DNA of 64,000 bases, taken from NCBI RefSeq assembly GCF_049651205.1, contig NZ_JBASBR010000003.1, positions 62,001 to 126,000 of the forward strand, in the 5' to 3' direction. The first letter of the stretch is position 1, and the number at the start of each line of letters is the position of its first letter. A program made the translations under genes and the position numbers. Below, one piece after another: positions 8,738 to 18,619 of this stretch. Below the pieces are notes generated by a model that ran no database searches, had not been told where the DNA came from, and saw only the letters and a program-made list of their open reading frames with translations. This DNA comes from Castellaniella sp049651205. Lineage in GTDB: Bacteria > Pseudomonadota > Gammaproteobacteria > Burkholderiales > Burkholderiaceae_B.

Positions 8738-11700
8738 AGGCAGGCTCCGGCCCCAGCAACAGCGCATCCAGCTCATCAACAAGGGCTCTGGGCGGACGCA
8801 GAGAAATCAGGCCCTGCCCTGGAGACGGTTGGCCCCGAAGGAACATGTAGACGGCGCCCCCCATATGCTGGTGATAGTCGTAATCCGGCAGGCGGGCGCG
8901 CAACTGCCGATGTAAGGCCAGCACATACATCAGCATCTGGACATCGTAGCGGGCAGCGCACACTGCTTTGACCAGAGCCTCATGCGCATAATCCTGCCAC
9001 GCCGGTCCCAGATCATTTGATTTGTAGTCGATCAGGTAATAACGGCCATCCGCCTGTATGGTGAGATCGATAAAGCCCTTGAACAGGCCATTCAGCAGGT
9101 GCGGCTGCAGTGCCGGCCGAGGGATCGCACCAAAGGTGCCGGCCGTGAGGGCTTTATCCAGTGCCTGCACAGACAGGTGCTGTACCGGCAGCCAGAACTC
9201 CATCTCGGGCAGACAACGTTGTATCTGGTTTAGCTGCAGCACGGGGGCTTGTGGCAAATCTGGAAACCAGCGTGTCTGGGCAAACTGCAACAGCCAGTCG
9301 TGCAACATGTCGATATGGGCTTCCCATCCACGCACGGCACAGCGCCGCGCGATCATGTCTCGCACCCCCTCCAACTGGCGAAAATTGCGCTGCCCTGCCC
9401 ACTCCAGCAAACCATGCAAAAAGGTACCGGCTTCACTGCCACGAGGAAACCCTGGCAGGGCTAGCGGTGCATCGTCGGCCTCCAGCTGAGACACTTGCAC
9501 AGGAAGGTCTTCACGCAAGATCTCCTCTATCACTGTCTCAGGAGCATCCGGACGTGCTCGGGCCCTGATCTGGCCTGCATCATCCCAATGCAAGGCAGAA
9601 TAACTGGCAATCCACCAGGGAGTATCCAGCACCGGCCGGGACAAGCGCCGGGCAGGCCCAGGCGCTTGGGCAGGGGAAACCACGGAAATGCCCGCCCGAC
9701 CCTCCTGGCCCACTTCATCGCCTTGAGGACTATCCGGCAACCAGGCAAACTGATCCGGATATAAGCGGCAACGCTCATCCCAGGCATTTTTGAGAGGATC
9801 GCCCAGCGCATGGGCAATGCCACTGGTGCTGCGCTTGTCGACATCAGCCAAAACCAGCCAGACGGCAAACTTTGCACGGGTCAGGGCCACATAAAACTTT
9901 CGGACTTCTTCGCCAAGCTGTTCAAGCGCCCATTGCTGCGCCTGGGCATCATCCAGCTGAAACAGCCACTGACGCCGACCATCCCAGTGCAATTGCTGTG
10001 GCCCGGATTTGGGGCCCGGCCACCCACCACTGCAGACAAACGGCAGAAATACCAAGGGGTATTCCAGCCCTTTAGATTTGTGAACCGTGACCACACGAAC
10101 CAGTTGATCATCACTTTCGAGGCGAACCCGCCGGGCATCCTCGGTGACGGCATCCTGTGCGCTTTCACGCTGACGGGCAAGGTAATGCAATAGCGCTTCT
10201 TCGCTATCCAGCTGCACGCTGGCCTGCTGCAGCAGCTCGGCCACGTGAAGGCAATCCGTCAGCTGGCGCTCACCAGCAGCACCCAGGGATAGCAGCCGCG
10301 ACGGCACATCGAAATCGTGGAACACCTGACGCAAAACGGGTAAAACACCCGCCTCGCGCCAGCGTACGGCATAGGCCTGGAATTGTTCCACCCGCTCATC
10401 CCAGGCCCATTCGTCATCCACGCACTGCGCCAGTTGCGACAAAGACTGCGCCAGCAAGGGTGTTGCCAGGGCTGCGCGAATGGCCGCCTCGTCCTGAGGA
10501 TGTGCGCACGCCTGCAGGATGAAGCCAATCTCCTGCGTGATTTCGGTGGCATATACCGAACGCTGATCTGACAAATACACACTACGGACACCCAGCGCCG
10601 TCAGGGCATCCCGTACAGCCTGGGCTTCTCCCCGGGAATTCACCAATACAGCCACATCAGACGGGCGCACGGCCCGCAGGCCCTCGGCCGACAGAAAACC
10701 CGCCTGCCCCTCAGCACCGCTTCGAAGCACCTGAACGATTTGACTTGCACAAAGCATGGCCGCTTTATTGCGATAGGCCGTATTTGACAGGGTATCGGCG
10801 TCTTCGGGAGTCAGCCAGGCAGCCTGCAACACTGCCGGATGTTTGCCATCAGAGAACCAGCGCTCGGCCCGTCCCTCGGCCCGCACGGGATGAAAGGCAA
10901 TGGACTCAGCGTGCCGAGCGGTGGGAAACACCGCGCCACCCTCGTGGCGATCGAAACAATGATTGACGGCCTGCACCAGAAGGCTGTCTGACCGATAGTT
11001 TCGGCTCAGGGTCTGGACGCGTCCGGCACAGGCCTGAGCGGCCAGCAGATAAGTTTGTACATCCGCCCCCCGAAACCCGTAGATGGCTTGTTTGGGGTCT
11101 CCGATAAAGATCAGTGCGGTGTCGGGTGAAGGCTCTGCCACCCGATAGATGCGATCAAAGATCCGGTACTGCAGAGGATCCGTATCCTGAAACTCATCAA
11201 TCATCACCACGGGAAACTGGTGTCGCAAGGTTTGCGCAAGCGCCTCTCCCTGCGCCCGGCGCAAGGCGGAGTCGAGGTTGCTGAGCAAGCCATCAAAGCC
11301 CATCGCACCGCGCTGCGTCAGCATGGCCTGCAGCCGCTGCGCCATCCACACCAGCGCATGCTCATACACAGGCGCACGCAAGGCATGGGACAGCTGCGGC
11401 AATTGGGCCACCAGCGCCTGCACTACATCGCTGCCTGCCGGCCAACTGGGCACCTGGCCTTCGCCACGCCAACGGCTTGCCAGCCCTTCTGGTGTGAGAG
11501 CAGCCAAACCCGTGTCAGTCAGCGCGGGCCGGATCTGCTCGTCATCAAGCACCCACGCGCGCAAAGCACCCAGCCACTTGCCTCTGGATCTGGCATCAAT
11601 TTTGATTGCACCGCCCTGAGACTCAAGCCAGGTCTGGAAATCGTCCAGGGTGGCCTCGCAGGCCACCTTAAGCACACGCACCTGGGCTTGCTGTTCGGCC

Positions 11701-12395
11701 ATCCCCTGCTGACACGCTGATTGCAGGGAATCTATTTCGACCTGTGGCAGCCCCTCACGGGTAAGGGCCGAAGACATGGCTGCCGCCAGCGCATCCGGGT
11801 TGGCCCACATACCCAGCACGATATCCAGCGAGCGGCCATCCAGGGATGCCACGCAGGCCCGCCAATAATCCCAGGCGACTTCCCGTGTGAGGTCTGCCAG
11901 ATTTTCGAGCAGTTGCTGATGAAACAGCTGACTGCTATCGAAGGCGTGTTCGCCAAGCACCCGGTTACACCAGCCATGGATGGTGGAAATGGCGGCTTCA
12001 TCCATGGATTGTGCAGCCAGATCCAGCAAACGTGCGCACCCGGCCCATTGGGCTGTTGGATACTCTGCCCGCAAGGCACACAAAAACGGATCCTGACACT
12101 CTTCGGCAGAAACCGAAGGGCCGGCAAAGCAGGCAGCCGCCTGGATCAGGCGGCTGCGGATACGATCCCGCAACTCGTGTGTGGCTGCCTCGGTAAACGT
12201 CAGCACCAGGATCTGCGCGGGCAGCCGCGCTGCCTGGCCACCGTGCCCAAGCACCAGACGCACATAAAGTGCGGCAATTGTCCACGTCTTGCCCGTGCCT
12301 GCACTGGCTTCTATCAGATGACTGCCACGCAGGCTGAAATGCAGGGGGTCTACTTGGGCAATGGCAACCGGGTCGATGCCAGGATGATTTGTCAT
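8730..12395 (-). CDS. recB: Exodeoxyribonuclease V beta subunit RecB
   Basis: The 3'-5' SF1 helicase and nuclease subunit of RecBCD, 1221 residues. Seen: Walker A SAGTGKTWT at 31-39, DEFQDTDPLQYRIFD (motif II), GDPKQAIYGFRGAD (motif III), SRNYRS (motif IV), VTVHKSKGLEYPLVFLPF (motif V), ALTRAK (motif VI), and the C-terminal nuclease core YYLIDYKSN that supplies the metal-binding Asp and the Lys. This nuclease also loads RecA in the E. coli enzyme. It overlaps recC by four bases (ATGA) and recD by eight, so the three subunits are coupled. Confidence 0.96.
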   Translation of the reverse strand: MTNHPGIDPVAIAQVDPLHFSLRGSHLIEASAGTGKTWTIAALYVRLVLGHGGQAARLPAQILVLTFTEAATHELRDRIRSRLIQAAACFAGPSVSAEECQDPFLCALRAEYPTAQWAGCARLLDLAAQSMDEAAISTIHGWCNRVLGEHAFDSSQLFHQQLLENLADLTREVAWDYWRACVASLDGRSLDIVLGMWANPDALAAAMSSALTREGLPQVEIDSLQSACQQGMAEQQAQVRVLKVACEATLDDFQTWLESQGGAIKIDARSRGKWLGALRAWVLDDEQIRPALTDTGLAALTPEGLASRWRGEGQVPSWPAGSDVVQALVAQLPQLSHALRAPVYEHALVWMAQRLQAMLTQRGAMGFDGLLSNLDSALRRAQGEALAQTLRHQFPVVMIDEFQDTDPLQYRIFDRIYRVAEPSPDTALIFIGDPKQAIYGFRGADVQTYLLAAQACAGRVQTLSRNYRSDSLLVQAVNHCFDRHEGGAVFPTARHAESIAFHPVRAEGRAERWFSDGKHPAVLQAAWLTPEDADTLSNTAYRNKAAMLCASQIVQVLRSGAEGQAGFLSAEGLRAVRPSDVAVLVNSRGEAQAVRDALTALGVRSVYLSDQRSVYATEITQEIGFILQACAHPQDEAAIRAALATPLLAQSLSQLAQCVDDEWAWDERVEQFQAYAVRWREAGVLPVLRQVFHDFDVPSRLLSLGAAGERQLTDCLHVAELLQQASVQLDSEEALLHYLARQRESAQDAVTEDARRVRLESDDQLVRVVTVHKSKGLEYPLVFLPFVCSGGWPGPKSGPQQLHWDGRRQWLFQLDDAQAQQWALEQLGEEVRKFYVALTRAKFAVWLVLADVDKRSTSGIAHALGDPLKNAWDERCRLYPDQFAWLPDSPQGDEVGQEGRAGISVVSPAQAPGPARRLSRPVLDTPWWIASYSALHWDDAGQIRARARPDAPETVIEEILREDLPVQVSQLEADDAPLALPGFPRGSEAGTFLHGLLEWAGQRNFRQLEGVRDMIARRCAVRGWEAHIDMLHDWLLQFAQTRWFPDLPQAPVLQLNQIQRCLPEMEFWLPVQHLSVQALDKALTAGTFGAIPRPALQPHLLNGLFKGFIDLTIQADGRYYLIDYKSNDLGPAWQDYAHEALVKAVCAARYDVQMLMYVLALHRQLRARLPDYDYHQHMGGAVYMFLRGQPSPGQGLISLRPPRALVDELDALLLGPEPAYD

Positions 12396-15300
12396 ACGGC
12401 ATCCTCTTGCCGGAGGGCTTGCTTGCTACCCGCTGAGCGCTGCTTTTTTTGTGGCAATGCTGCAGCCAGGGAACCATACAGTGTGTTGGCCAGATCAAAA
12501 AAGCGACCATCCGACACCAGCTGTGCAAAATCTGCGTAGCTGCGACGCAGGCACAACGAACGATCTTGTGCCTGCTGATAGGCTTTCTCTGCTGCCTGCC
12601 ACGCACCACTGCCAGGGTCTGGATCGGCACCCGCCCTAAGCCAGGCCGAAGCGGATTCGATCTCTATCGGCAATGGGGCTGATTGGCCCTGCTGCCAGAC
12701 GGCCCACCAGTTGCCCCACACGCGCTGCGCCTCGTGCACGGGCAAAGGGTCAAACTGGATTTTTCCTTTGGGTGAAATCAGCACCAGGGTGGAAGGCCGC
12801 GCCCAGACATGCGCGGTAATATGTTCAACCCACGCAGCCACCATGTTTTTGAATGCGTAATGACTGCTGGACTTCACCAGGTGGCTGGGCTGCAGGATGA
12901 CTCGCGCCCACTGGCCGTCGGCGCTTTGCCGCCAGCCACCCAGGGCGTCTTCAAACGCAGCAAGGTTGCCGGTGCCCGGCAGCATCTGGGAAAGTCGCAA
13001 GGAATGACCTTTTGCGTCAAGCGGCCACTGGGTGCACGCCTCTACGTACTGCTCGATGGCGGGCACCAACGAGGCTTTGATACGTGCGGCAATCGAGTCT
13101 CCCAGGCTGCCGTCGACAATCCCCCCCTCTCCTTGCAGGCGAAGCAAGGCCTTATCCAACGCTGCCATCAGGCCGGCTTGAGGGCTATTTGCCAGATCCA
13201 CGCCTGAAGATGCCGCCTGGCAAACCGCCTCCAGCAAACGGCCGTCTAGCTGCCATTTCTGGAGGCCGTCGTACAGATATGGTTCTTCTTCGTCTTCCGA
13301 CTGAGTCATGTCATTGAAGCCCACCCGCAGGCGCCGACGATAAAACTGCTCGACAGGGGTCTTTAAAAAACGTTGCAAATCTTCCAGCTTCAGCGTTGCT
13401 GTGACGTCATCGTCTGGCTGCGCAAGCGCAGCAGATGGCTGCGTAGCCGGGAGGCGAGAGCGCCACTCGTGCGCATAGGTGAAGAGCGCTTTGGCGCCGG
13501 CCAATGGGTTGGAAGGAAAATACCGAAGACTGAACGGCTGAAGGGGGTGCAGGCACGTGAGGGCTTCAGAGACAGGCACCTGAGTATCGGTACACTGCCA
13601 GCCACGATCAAGGTGATCCCGCAATTGCGAGATCAAGACGGACGGTGGCTGCTCTGCGTTATCCAGGATGCTGCGTCCAACCCACGAGAGATATAACTGG
13701 TCGCGCGCAGACAGCACCGCCTCGAGAAACAGATAACGGTCGTCTTCTCGTCGGGAACGATCGCCCGGCCGAGGATGGCTGACCATCAAGTCCATATCCG
13801 AGGGCACCGCCCGACGCGGGAACTCGCCATCCTGCATCCCCAGCAGGCACACCCGACGGAAGGGAATGGCGCGCATAGGCATCAAGGTTGCAAACGTGAC
13901 AGAGCCCGCAAAGAACCGCTGTGACAAACCTGAGCGATCGATCTGTGCCAGGCAATGTTCGGCCACGATAGAGGAAGGCAAAGGCTCTTGCAGGCCGGCG
14001 GCCTCACAGTGCTCGAACCAGGCCAGCAGCGATTCACGAAACTGCCCCAGAATCAGGGCCTCGGCATCGGTATCCGGCACAAAAAAGTCTGCCAGCAAGG
14101 ACTGAAACTGGCTTAGCCACTGCCCTGGCGTGGCTTGTTTGGCCAGTATCTGCCAATAGTGATCCAGCCGATCCAGCAAATGTCCGATTCCACCCAGGAC
14201 AACTGCCTGCAGCCCGGAGGGCTCGGCATAGGGCTCGATACCTTGCCAGGCAGAGGAACTGGCGCCCGCCGCATGCCCCAGCAGCATACGGTCGAAGCCA
14301 AATTGCCAGGTATATCGATAGGCTGCTTGTGGTGACTGGGCAAGATCAAACGAATCCCGATGGCTCGCATGCAAGCCCCAGCGCACCCGGGCTTCACGTG
14401 CCCAGGCCTGAACGGCGGGCAAGTCTTCTGCAGAGATCTCAAAACAGCGGCGTAAGGCCGGTACCTCCAGCCATTCCAGTACTTCGTAGAGACCCAGACG
14501 TTGTCGCGGCAAAAACAGCAGTTGTTCGAGCACCACCATCAGCGGATCGGTCTGGCGAGTGCTGCGGTCTGCCAGGTTGTAGGGAATATGACGCGCATCC
14601 TGAGGCCCATACAAGCCAAAGACCGCCTGAATATGCGGGGCGTAGGTGTCAATGTCAGGCACCATGACGATGACATCCCGTGCATGCAAGGAAGGATCTG
14701 CATCGAACGCTGCCAGCAGTTGGTCCTGCAGGATCTCGATTTCGCGCAAGGCACTGTGCGCCACATGAAAACAGATGGAGTGGTCTGTCGCGGGATCGAT
14801 GGCAGGCCAGCGCTGGCGGGTTTCGCTCAGAGGCCGAAGATCACGCATATCATCCTGCAACTGCGCCAGCAACATAGCACCCGGCAGCGTCTCGAACGCA
14901 TCAATGCGTTGATGCAGGGCATCAAACTGAGGAATCCAGCGGGCTCTCTGGGCCGGATCATCAAAATCATCCAGCATGCCGATGTAATCACGCCCCTGGC
15001 GCCCCCACGAGGCCAACAGGGGATGGGTTTGCTGATGCAAGGCAGCTTCATCCAGATGGTCCGGTAAACCCGGGCGGCGTGCCTGACGCTTGAACCGCGC
15101 CCGCAAGACCTCCCGCCCGCCCTGGATATCGGCCCAATAGTGGGCGCAAGGGTTATGGACACACACCAATACCTGAACCCACCGGGACAGGGCGGCCAGT
15201 GCTTCGAATGCCTGACGGGGCATGGCAGAAATCCCGAACACGAGGATGCGACGTGGCAGCCCCTGGGGCCGGTGATCCAAGCGCTTGGTCTGCACTTTAG

Positions 15301-15973
15301 CCATAAAAGCTTCGTGGATGGCTGCGCGGCCGGCCACGGGACGGCCTTCCGCCTGTAAAAGGCTGCACACCTGGGGATCCGCCGCCAGATCGGCCAACAG
15401 ATCCTGCCACAGGTGTGCCTGCCAAACTTGTGTCACGGGGATATCGGGCTCGCCATGCATCCCTGGAAGCACCTGCCGGCCCTCAGCCCAGGCCTGCAAC
15501 CAATCTGCCCGGTACACCTGGTACTGGTCAAAAATATCAGCCACCTGACATGCTAGCTGGTAGCGCTTGCGCACATCAGGATCATCTGTCAAAAACCGCT
15601 GCAAGACGGCGTACCTGGCCTGAGCAGACAGCTCCGGCAGCAGACGCATAAGCCGCCAGACGAGTGCATCCTTGTCCAGGGCCGAGCGCTCGGGCACCGA
15701 CTCTGGCCCCAGCACGCTGCGGTAGGCTTGCCACATAAAGCGGGACGGCAACAGAAAATCCAGAGCTGCGGCTACGCCGCCGTAACGGTTGTCGGCAAGC
15801 GCCAGCCGCAGCCACTGGGCGATGCCATTGCTTTGCACCAAAACGCATTCGTTTTCGAGGGGTTCCAGCGGGCTATGCTGCATCCAGGCAGCCAGCACGT
15901 CTCTCAGCTGTTCGGCGCGATTGCCGTGCACCAGCACCAATCCTGGTGTCAGTTCGATGGCCTGCGTGTTCAT
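12392..15973 (-). CDS. recC: Exodeoxyribonuclease V gamma subunit RecC
   Basis: The Chi-recognising scaffold of RecBCD, a defunct SF1 helicase fold of 1193 residues. It opens with LTPGLVLVHGNRAEQLRDVL and contains QSNGIAQWL, characteristic of RecC, with a VCLLGMQDGEFPRR block in the middle and a C-terminal inactive nuclease-like region. I chose the ATG at 15973 because a GGGAGGGAG purine run lies directly upstream; the frame extends to 16009 without support. First gene of the recCBD operon; its promoter must lie in 15974-16156, divergent from the yggS-like gene. Confidence 0.95.
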   Translation of the reverse strand: MNTQAIELTPGLVLVHGNRAEQLRDVLAAWMQHSPLEPLENECVLVQSNGIAQWLRLALADNRYGGVAAALDFLLPSRFMWQAYRSVLGPESVPERSALDKDALVWRLMRLLPELSAQARYAVLQRFLTDDPDVRKRYQLACQVADIFDQYQVYRADWLQAWAEGRQVLPGMHGEPDIPVTQVWQAHLWQDLLADLAADPQVCSLLQAEGRPVAGRAAIHEAFMAKVQTKRLDHRPQGLPRRILVFGISAMPRQAFEALAALSRWVQVLVCVHNPCAHYWADIQGGREVLRARFKRQARRPGLPDHLDEAALHQQTHPLLASWGRQGRDYIGMLDDFDDPAQRARWIPQFDALHQRIDAFETLPGAMLLAQLQDDMRDLRPLSETRQRWPAIDPATDHSICFHVAHSALREIEILQDQLLAAFDADPSLHARDVIVMVPDIDTYAPHIQAVFGLYGPQDARHIPYNLADRSTRQTDPLMVVLEQLLFLPRQRLGLYEVLEWLEVPALRRCFEISAEDLPAVQAWAREARVRWGLHASHRDSFDLAQSPQAAYRYTWQFGFDRMLLGHAAGASSSAWQGIEPYAEPSGLQAVVLGGIGHLLDRLDHYWQILAKQATPGQWLSQFQSLLADFFVPDTDAEALILGQFRESLLAWFEHCEAAGLQEPLPSSIVAEHCLAQIDRSGLSQRFFAGSVTFATLMPMRAIPFRRVCLLGMQDGEFPRRAVPSDMDLMVSHPRPGDRSRREDDRYLFLEAVLSARDQLYLSWVGRSILDNAEQPPSVLISQLRDHLDRGWQCTDTQVPVSEALTCLHPLQPFSLRYFPSNPLAGAKALFTYAHEWRSRLPATQPSAALAQPDDDVTATLKLEDLQRFLKTPVEQFYRRRLRVGFNDMTQSEDEEEPYLYDGLQKWQLDGRLLEAVCQAASSGVDLANSPQAGLMAALDKALLRLQGEGGIVDGSLGDSIAARIKASLVPAIEQYVEACTQWPLDAKGHSLRLSQMLPGTGNLAAFEDALGGWRQSADGQWARVILQPSHLVKSSSHYAFKNMVAAWVEHITAHVWARPSTLVLISPKGKIQFDPLPVHEAQRVWGNWWAVWQQGQSAPLPIEIESASAWLRAGADPDPGSGAWQAAEKAYQQAQDRSLCLRRSYADFAQLVSDGRFFDLANTLYGSLAAALPQKKQRSAGSKQALRQEDAV

Positions 15974-16156
15974 CTCCCTCCCTGTTTCCGGATGCTTGCG
16001 CCACGACATTTGACATCATACGGGATCCGGGCAGCGGCCCGGGCAGGCACGCCATGCCAAGGACTTTGCACCGGCGCACAGATGATGGGTATGCAAGGCC
16101 ACAGCCATAAAGAGGTATCCTTTAGGGCGCTGACCCGCTTTTTTTCGAGAACCACC

Positions 16157-16939
16157 ATGAGTGCTGCTGTCCCTGCCCGCCCCGCCTATCATACGGCCAC
16201 CTCACAAGAAGAAATTCAGGCAAACCTTGCCGATATCCAACAACGTATTCTGGCGGCCTGCCAGCGTGCCGGCCGGGATCCGGCCGAGGTACGGCTACTG
16301 CCCGTCAGCAAAACAGTAGATGAAGCCAGGATCCGCATGGCCTACGCTACCGGGTGCCGCCTGCTGGGCGAAAACAAGGTGCAGGAAGCCTACGGCAAAT
16401 GGGAATCCATGCAGGATCTCTCTGATCTGGACTGGGCGGTGATTGGCCATCTGCAAACCAACAAGGCCAAGTTTGTGGCCCGCTTTGCAAAAGAGTTTCA
16501 AGCACTGGATAACCTGCGGGTCGCCGAGGCACTGGATCGCCGACTGCAGGAAGAAGGCCGCGCCCTGGATGTGTTTGTGCAGGTCAACACCTCGGGCGAG
16601 GCCAGCAAGTTTGGTCTGGTTCCTGATCAGGTGATGGAATTTGCACGCGCCTTACCGGCCTATAGCGCCTTGCGTGTACGTGGTTTGATGACGCTGGCCC
16701 TGTTTTCCTCTGACCAAAACCACGTGCGCCCCTGCTTCAGGTTATTACACAGCCTGCGCGATCAACTGCGCCAAGAGGCTCCTCAAGGCCCGGACTTCGC
16801 CGAGCTTTCCATGGGCATGTCAGGCGATTTCGAATGGGCGATCGAAGAAGGCGCTACCACCGTACGGGTGGGGCAGGCGATTTTCGGCTCTAGAGTGTTG
16901 CCCGACAGCCACTATTGGCCCGAAGCAGCCAAACGCTAA
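16157..16939 (+). CDS. yggS: YggS family pyridoxal phosphate homeostasis protein
   Basis: Single-domain alanine-racemase-like PLP carrier that buffers free pyridoxal phosphate and amino-acid/keto-acid pools; members are not clearly enzymatic. The PLP lysine lies in LLPVSKTV, followed by GENKVQEA, WAVIGHLQTNKAK, VFVQVNTSGEASKFG, LSMGMSGDFEWAIEEGAT and VRVGQAIFGSR, the full family signature. Length of 260 residues is slightly over the usual 230-240 because of an N-terminal extension of about 20 residues before the conserved helix. The gene stands alone on the plus strand, divergent from recC, and converges on the NlpC gene 18 bases away. Confidence 0.94.
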   Translation: MSAAVPARPAYHTATSQEEIQANLADIQQRILAACQRAGRDPAEVRLLPVSKTVDEARIRMAYATGCRLLGENKVQEAYGKWESMQDLSDLDWAVIGHLQTNKAKFVARFAKEFQALDNLRVAEALDRRLQEEGRALDVFVQVNTSGEASKFGLVPDQVMEFARALPAYSALRVRGLMTLALFSSDQNHVRPCFRLLHSLRDQLRQEAPQGPDFAELSMGMSGDFEWAIEEGATTVRVGQAIFGSRVLPDSHYWPEAAKR

Positions 16940-16963
16940 GCGGCATGGCAAGCCGTTTTAGCG
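16934..16963. terminator. Bidirectional hairpin straddling the stop codons of yggS and the NlpC gene
   Basis: Six bases (CGCTAA, 16934-16939) pair with TTAGCG (16958-16963). After a small internal loop, CGGC pairs with GCCG around a seven-base loop. The outer arms contain both TAA stop codons, so one hairpin serves two convergent genes. A four-T run on the plus strand lies within the 3' arm. Stem is modest, so termination strength is uncertain. Confidence 0.45.
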
Positions 16964-17467
16964 GGCAAACAGGGTACCCACCGACTGAAAATGCCGGCGA
17001 TAGTAGACATTATCCAGAGAATCAATGCGCACACGGCCACCCGTGGAAGGCGCATTGATGAAACGACCATTACCCACATAAATGCCCATGTGCGAATTAC
17101 GCCGCCCCAGCGTATTGAAAAATACCAGATCACCAGGCTGCAACTGGCTGCGCGGCACCGGTTGGCTGAGTTGCGCAATTTGATCGGTATTGTGCGGCAG
17201 CCGGGTATCTGTGGCGGTTGCAAACACATATTTGACCAAGCCACTGCAATCAAAACCACCCACTGGCCTGGCCCCGCCATAGCGGTACTGGGTATCCAGA
17301 AGGCTGAGCGCCGTCAAAACGACTTCTGTGCGCTGGGCTGGACTGATGTGGGGGCCCTGGGCAACACCAGAGTGTCCACCCTGCGGGCCCGCACACGCCG
17401 CCAGCAACACTGCTGCAGCGAGCGTCACACAAAACCGCGTCACTTGGCGTGGGATAAAAGCAGCCAT
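16958..17467 (-). CDS. NlpC/P60 (C40) family lipoprotein endopeptidase
   Basis: Predicted murein endopeptidase anchored in the outer membrane. The 169-residue product starts MAAFIPRQVTRF, has a hydrophobic stretch and a lipobox LLAAC (Cys near residue 24), then an NlpC/P60 domain. The catalytic Cys is in GGFDCSGLVKYVF, the His in SHMGIYVGNG and the polar third residue lies in the GRFINAPSTGG segment. Family members (Spr/MepS, YdhO) cleave D-Glu-mDAP bonds and are needed for cell-wall growth. The chosen ATG gives a proper signal peptide; the longer frame to 17647 places 60 unlikely residues in front of it. Converges with the yggS-like gene. Confidence 0.9.
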   Translation of the reverse strand: MAAFIPRQVTRFCVTLAAAVLLAACAGPQGGHSGVAQGPHISPAQRTEVVLTALSLLDTQYRYGGARPVGGFDCSGLVKYVFATATDTRLPHNTDQIAQLSQPVPRSQLQPGDLVFFNTLGRRNSHMGIYVGNGRFINAPSTGGRVRIDSLDNVYYRRHFQSVGTLFAR

Positions 17468-17518
17468 GCTTATAATCAAACCATTCAAAAAGGTTATCCA
17501 ACCGTCGCAAGACAAACC

Positions 17519-17629
17519 ATGAAGACCACGGCCAGGCCCTTTAAGAGCCTGCTTCTGTTGGCAGGGTGCCTCAGTTTGACGGCACTGTCTACTGTCCAGG
17601 CCCACACCGCCTTCATTGCAACCCGATAA
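17519..17629 (+). CDS. Possible small exported peptide (36 residues)
   Basis: A short frame from ATG 17519 to TAA 17627-17629 encodes a peptide with a charged start (MKTTARPFKS), a hydrophobic core (LLLLAGCLSLTAL) and a possible signal peptidase site after VQA, leaving only about eight residues. LLAGC also looks like a lipobox. It lies between the divergent NlpC lipoprotein gene and the ABC exporter, 27 bases before the latter. No strong ribosome binding site is visible. It could be a leader peptide, a gene remnant, or chance. I do not recognise it. Confidence 0.25.
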   Translation: MKTTARPFKSLLLLAGCLSLTALSTVQAHTAFIATR

Positions 17630-17656
17630 GGCGTTAGCGGATACCACCTACCCAAT

Positions 17657-18619
17657 ATGTCAGACTCTGCAGAAACCCACCCAACTCCATCCCGGAGTTC
17701 GGTCATCGATATCCACTCTCTCGAAAAGACCTACGCCTCCGGCCACCAGGCGCTGCACGCCGTCAGCCTGAGCATCCAGCAGGGTGAGATCTTTGCTCTC
17801 CTGGGCCCTAACGGGGCGGGCAAGACTACCCTGATCAGCATCATCTGTGGCTTGGTGAACCCCAGTAGCGGTTCTGTACAGGTAGCCGGCCACGATATCG
17901 TGCACGACTACCGCGAGGCCCGCAGCGCTATCGGCCTGGTGCCCCAGGAGCTGACCACCGACGCGTTTGAAACCGTATGGGATACCGTCTGCTTTACCCG
18001 CGGCCTGTTTGGCAAATCGCCCAACCCGCAGCGCATTGAAGAGATCCTGAAATCCTTGTCGCTATGGGAGAAACGCGACAGCCGGCTGCTGACCCTGTCA
18101 GGTGGCATGAAGCGGCGGGTAATGATTGCCAAGGCCTTGTCACACGACCCCACCATTTTATTTTTGGACGAACCCACCGCCGGGGTTGATGTAGCCTTGC
18201 GCAAGGACATGTGGAATCTGGTGAGATCCCTGCGTGCCACCGGCGTCACCGTCATTCTTACTACACACTACATCGAAGAAGCCGAAGAAATGGCCGATCG
18301 TATCGGCATTATCAACCAGGGCCGCCTGCTGCTGGTTGAAGAAAAAGCCAGGCTGATGCACCAATTGGGACAAAAACGCCTGATCCTGCATCTGGCACAT
18401 CCACTGACGCAGCTGCCTGAAGCCCTGAAAAGCTGGTCATTGACGCTTGCGCCTGACCAGCACACCTTGTACTACCGATACGAATCCACCGATGCCGGCA
18501 AGGGTGTGCCTGCACTATTGTCAGCCTTGCAGTCTGCCGGACTGGTGTTGGCCGACTTGGACACCGAACAGCGCTCCTTGGAAGATATTTTCGTAGACCT
18601 CATCCGGAACCCCAATTGA
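17657..18619 (+). CDS. ABC-2 type exporter, ATP-binding subunit (YadG-like)
   Basis: ATPase of a two-gene ABC-2 exporter; 320 residues. Walker A GPNGAGKTT near residue 54, Q-loop VPQELT, signature LSGGMKRRV, Walker B ILFLDEPTAGVD, and switch His in TTHYIEEAEEMADRI. The C-terminal 80 residues form the extra domain common in YadG/NodI-type proteins. Its TGA overlaps the ATG of the permease by one base (TGATG), so the pair is coupled. Substrate is unknown; relatives include uncharacterised YadGH exporters and nodulation-factor NodI. Confidence 0.9.
   Translation: MSDSAETHPTPSRSSVIDIHSLEKTYASGHQALHAVSLSIQQGEIFALLGPNGAGKTTLISIICGLVNPSSGSVQVAGHDIVHDYREARSAIGLVPQELTTDAFETVWDTVCFTRGLFGKSPNPQRIEEILKSLSLWEKRDSRLLTLSGGMKRRVMIAKALSHDPTILFLDEPTAGVDVALRKDMWNLVRSLRATGVTVILTTHYIEEAEEMADRIGIINQGRLLLVEEKARLMHQLGQKRLILHLAHPLTQLPEALKSWSLTLAPDQHTLYYRYESTDAGKGVPALLSALQSAGLVLADLDTEQRSLEDIFVDLIRNPN

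Noticed and set aside
15728..16156. N-terminal extension of the yggS-like frame
   Set aside because: It lies antisense to recC and the residues are unlike any YggS; the ATG at 16157 gives the right start.
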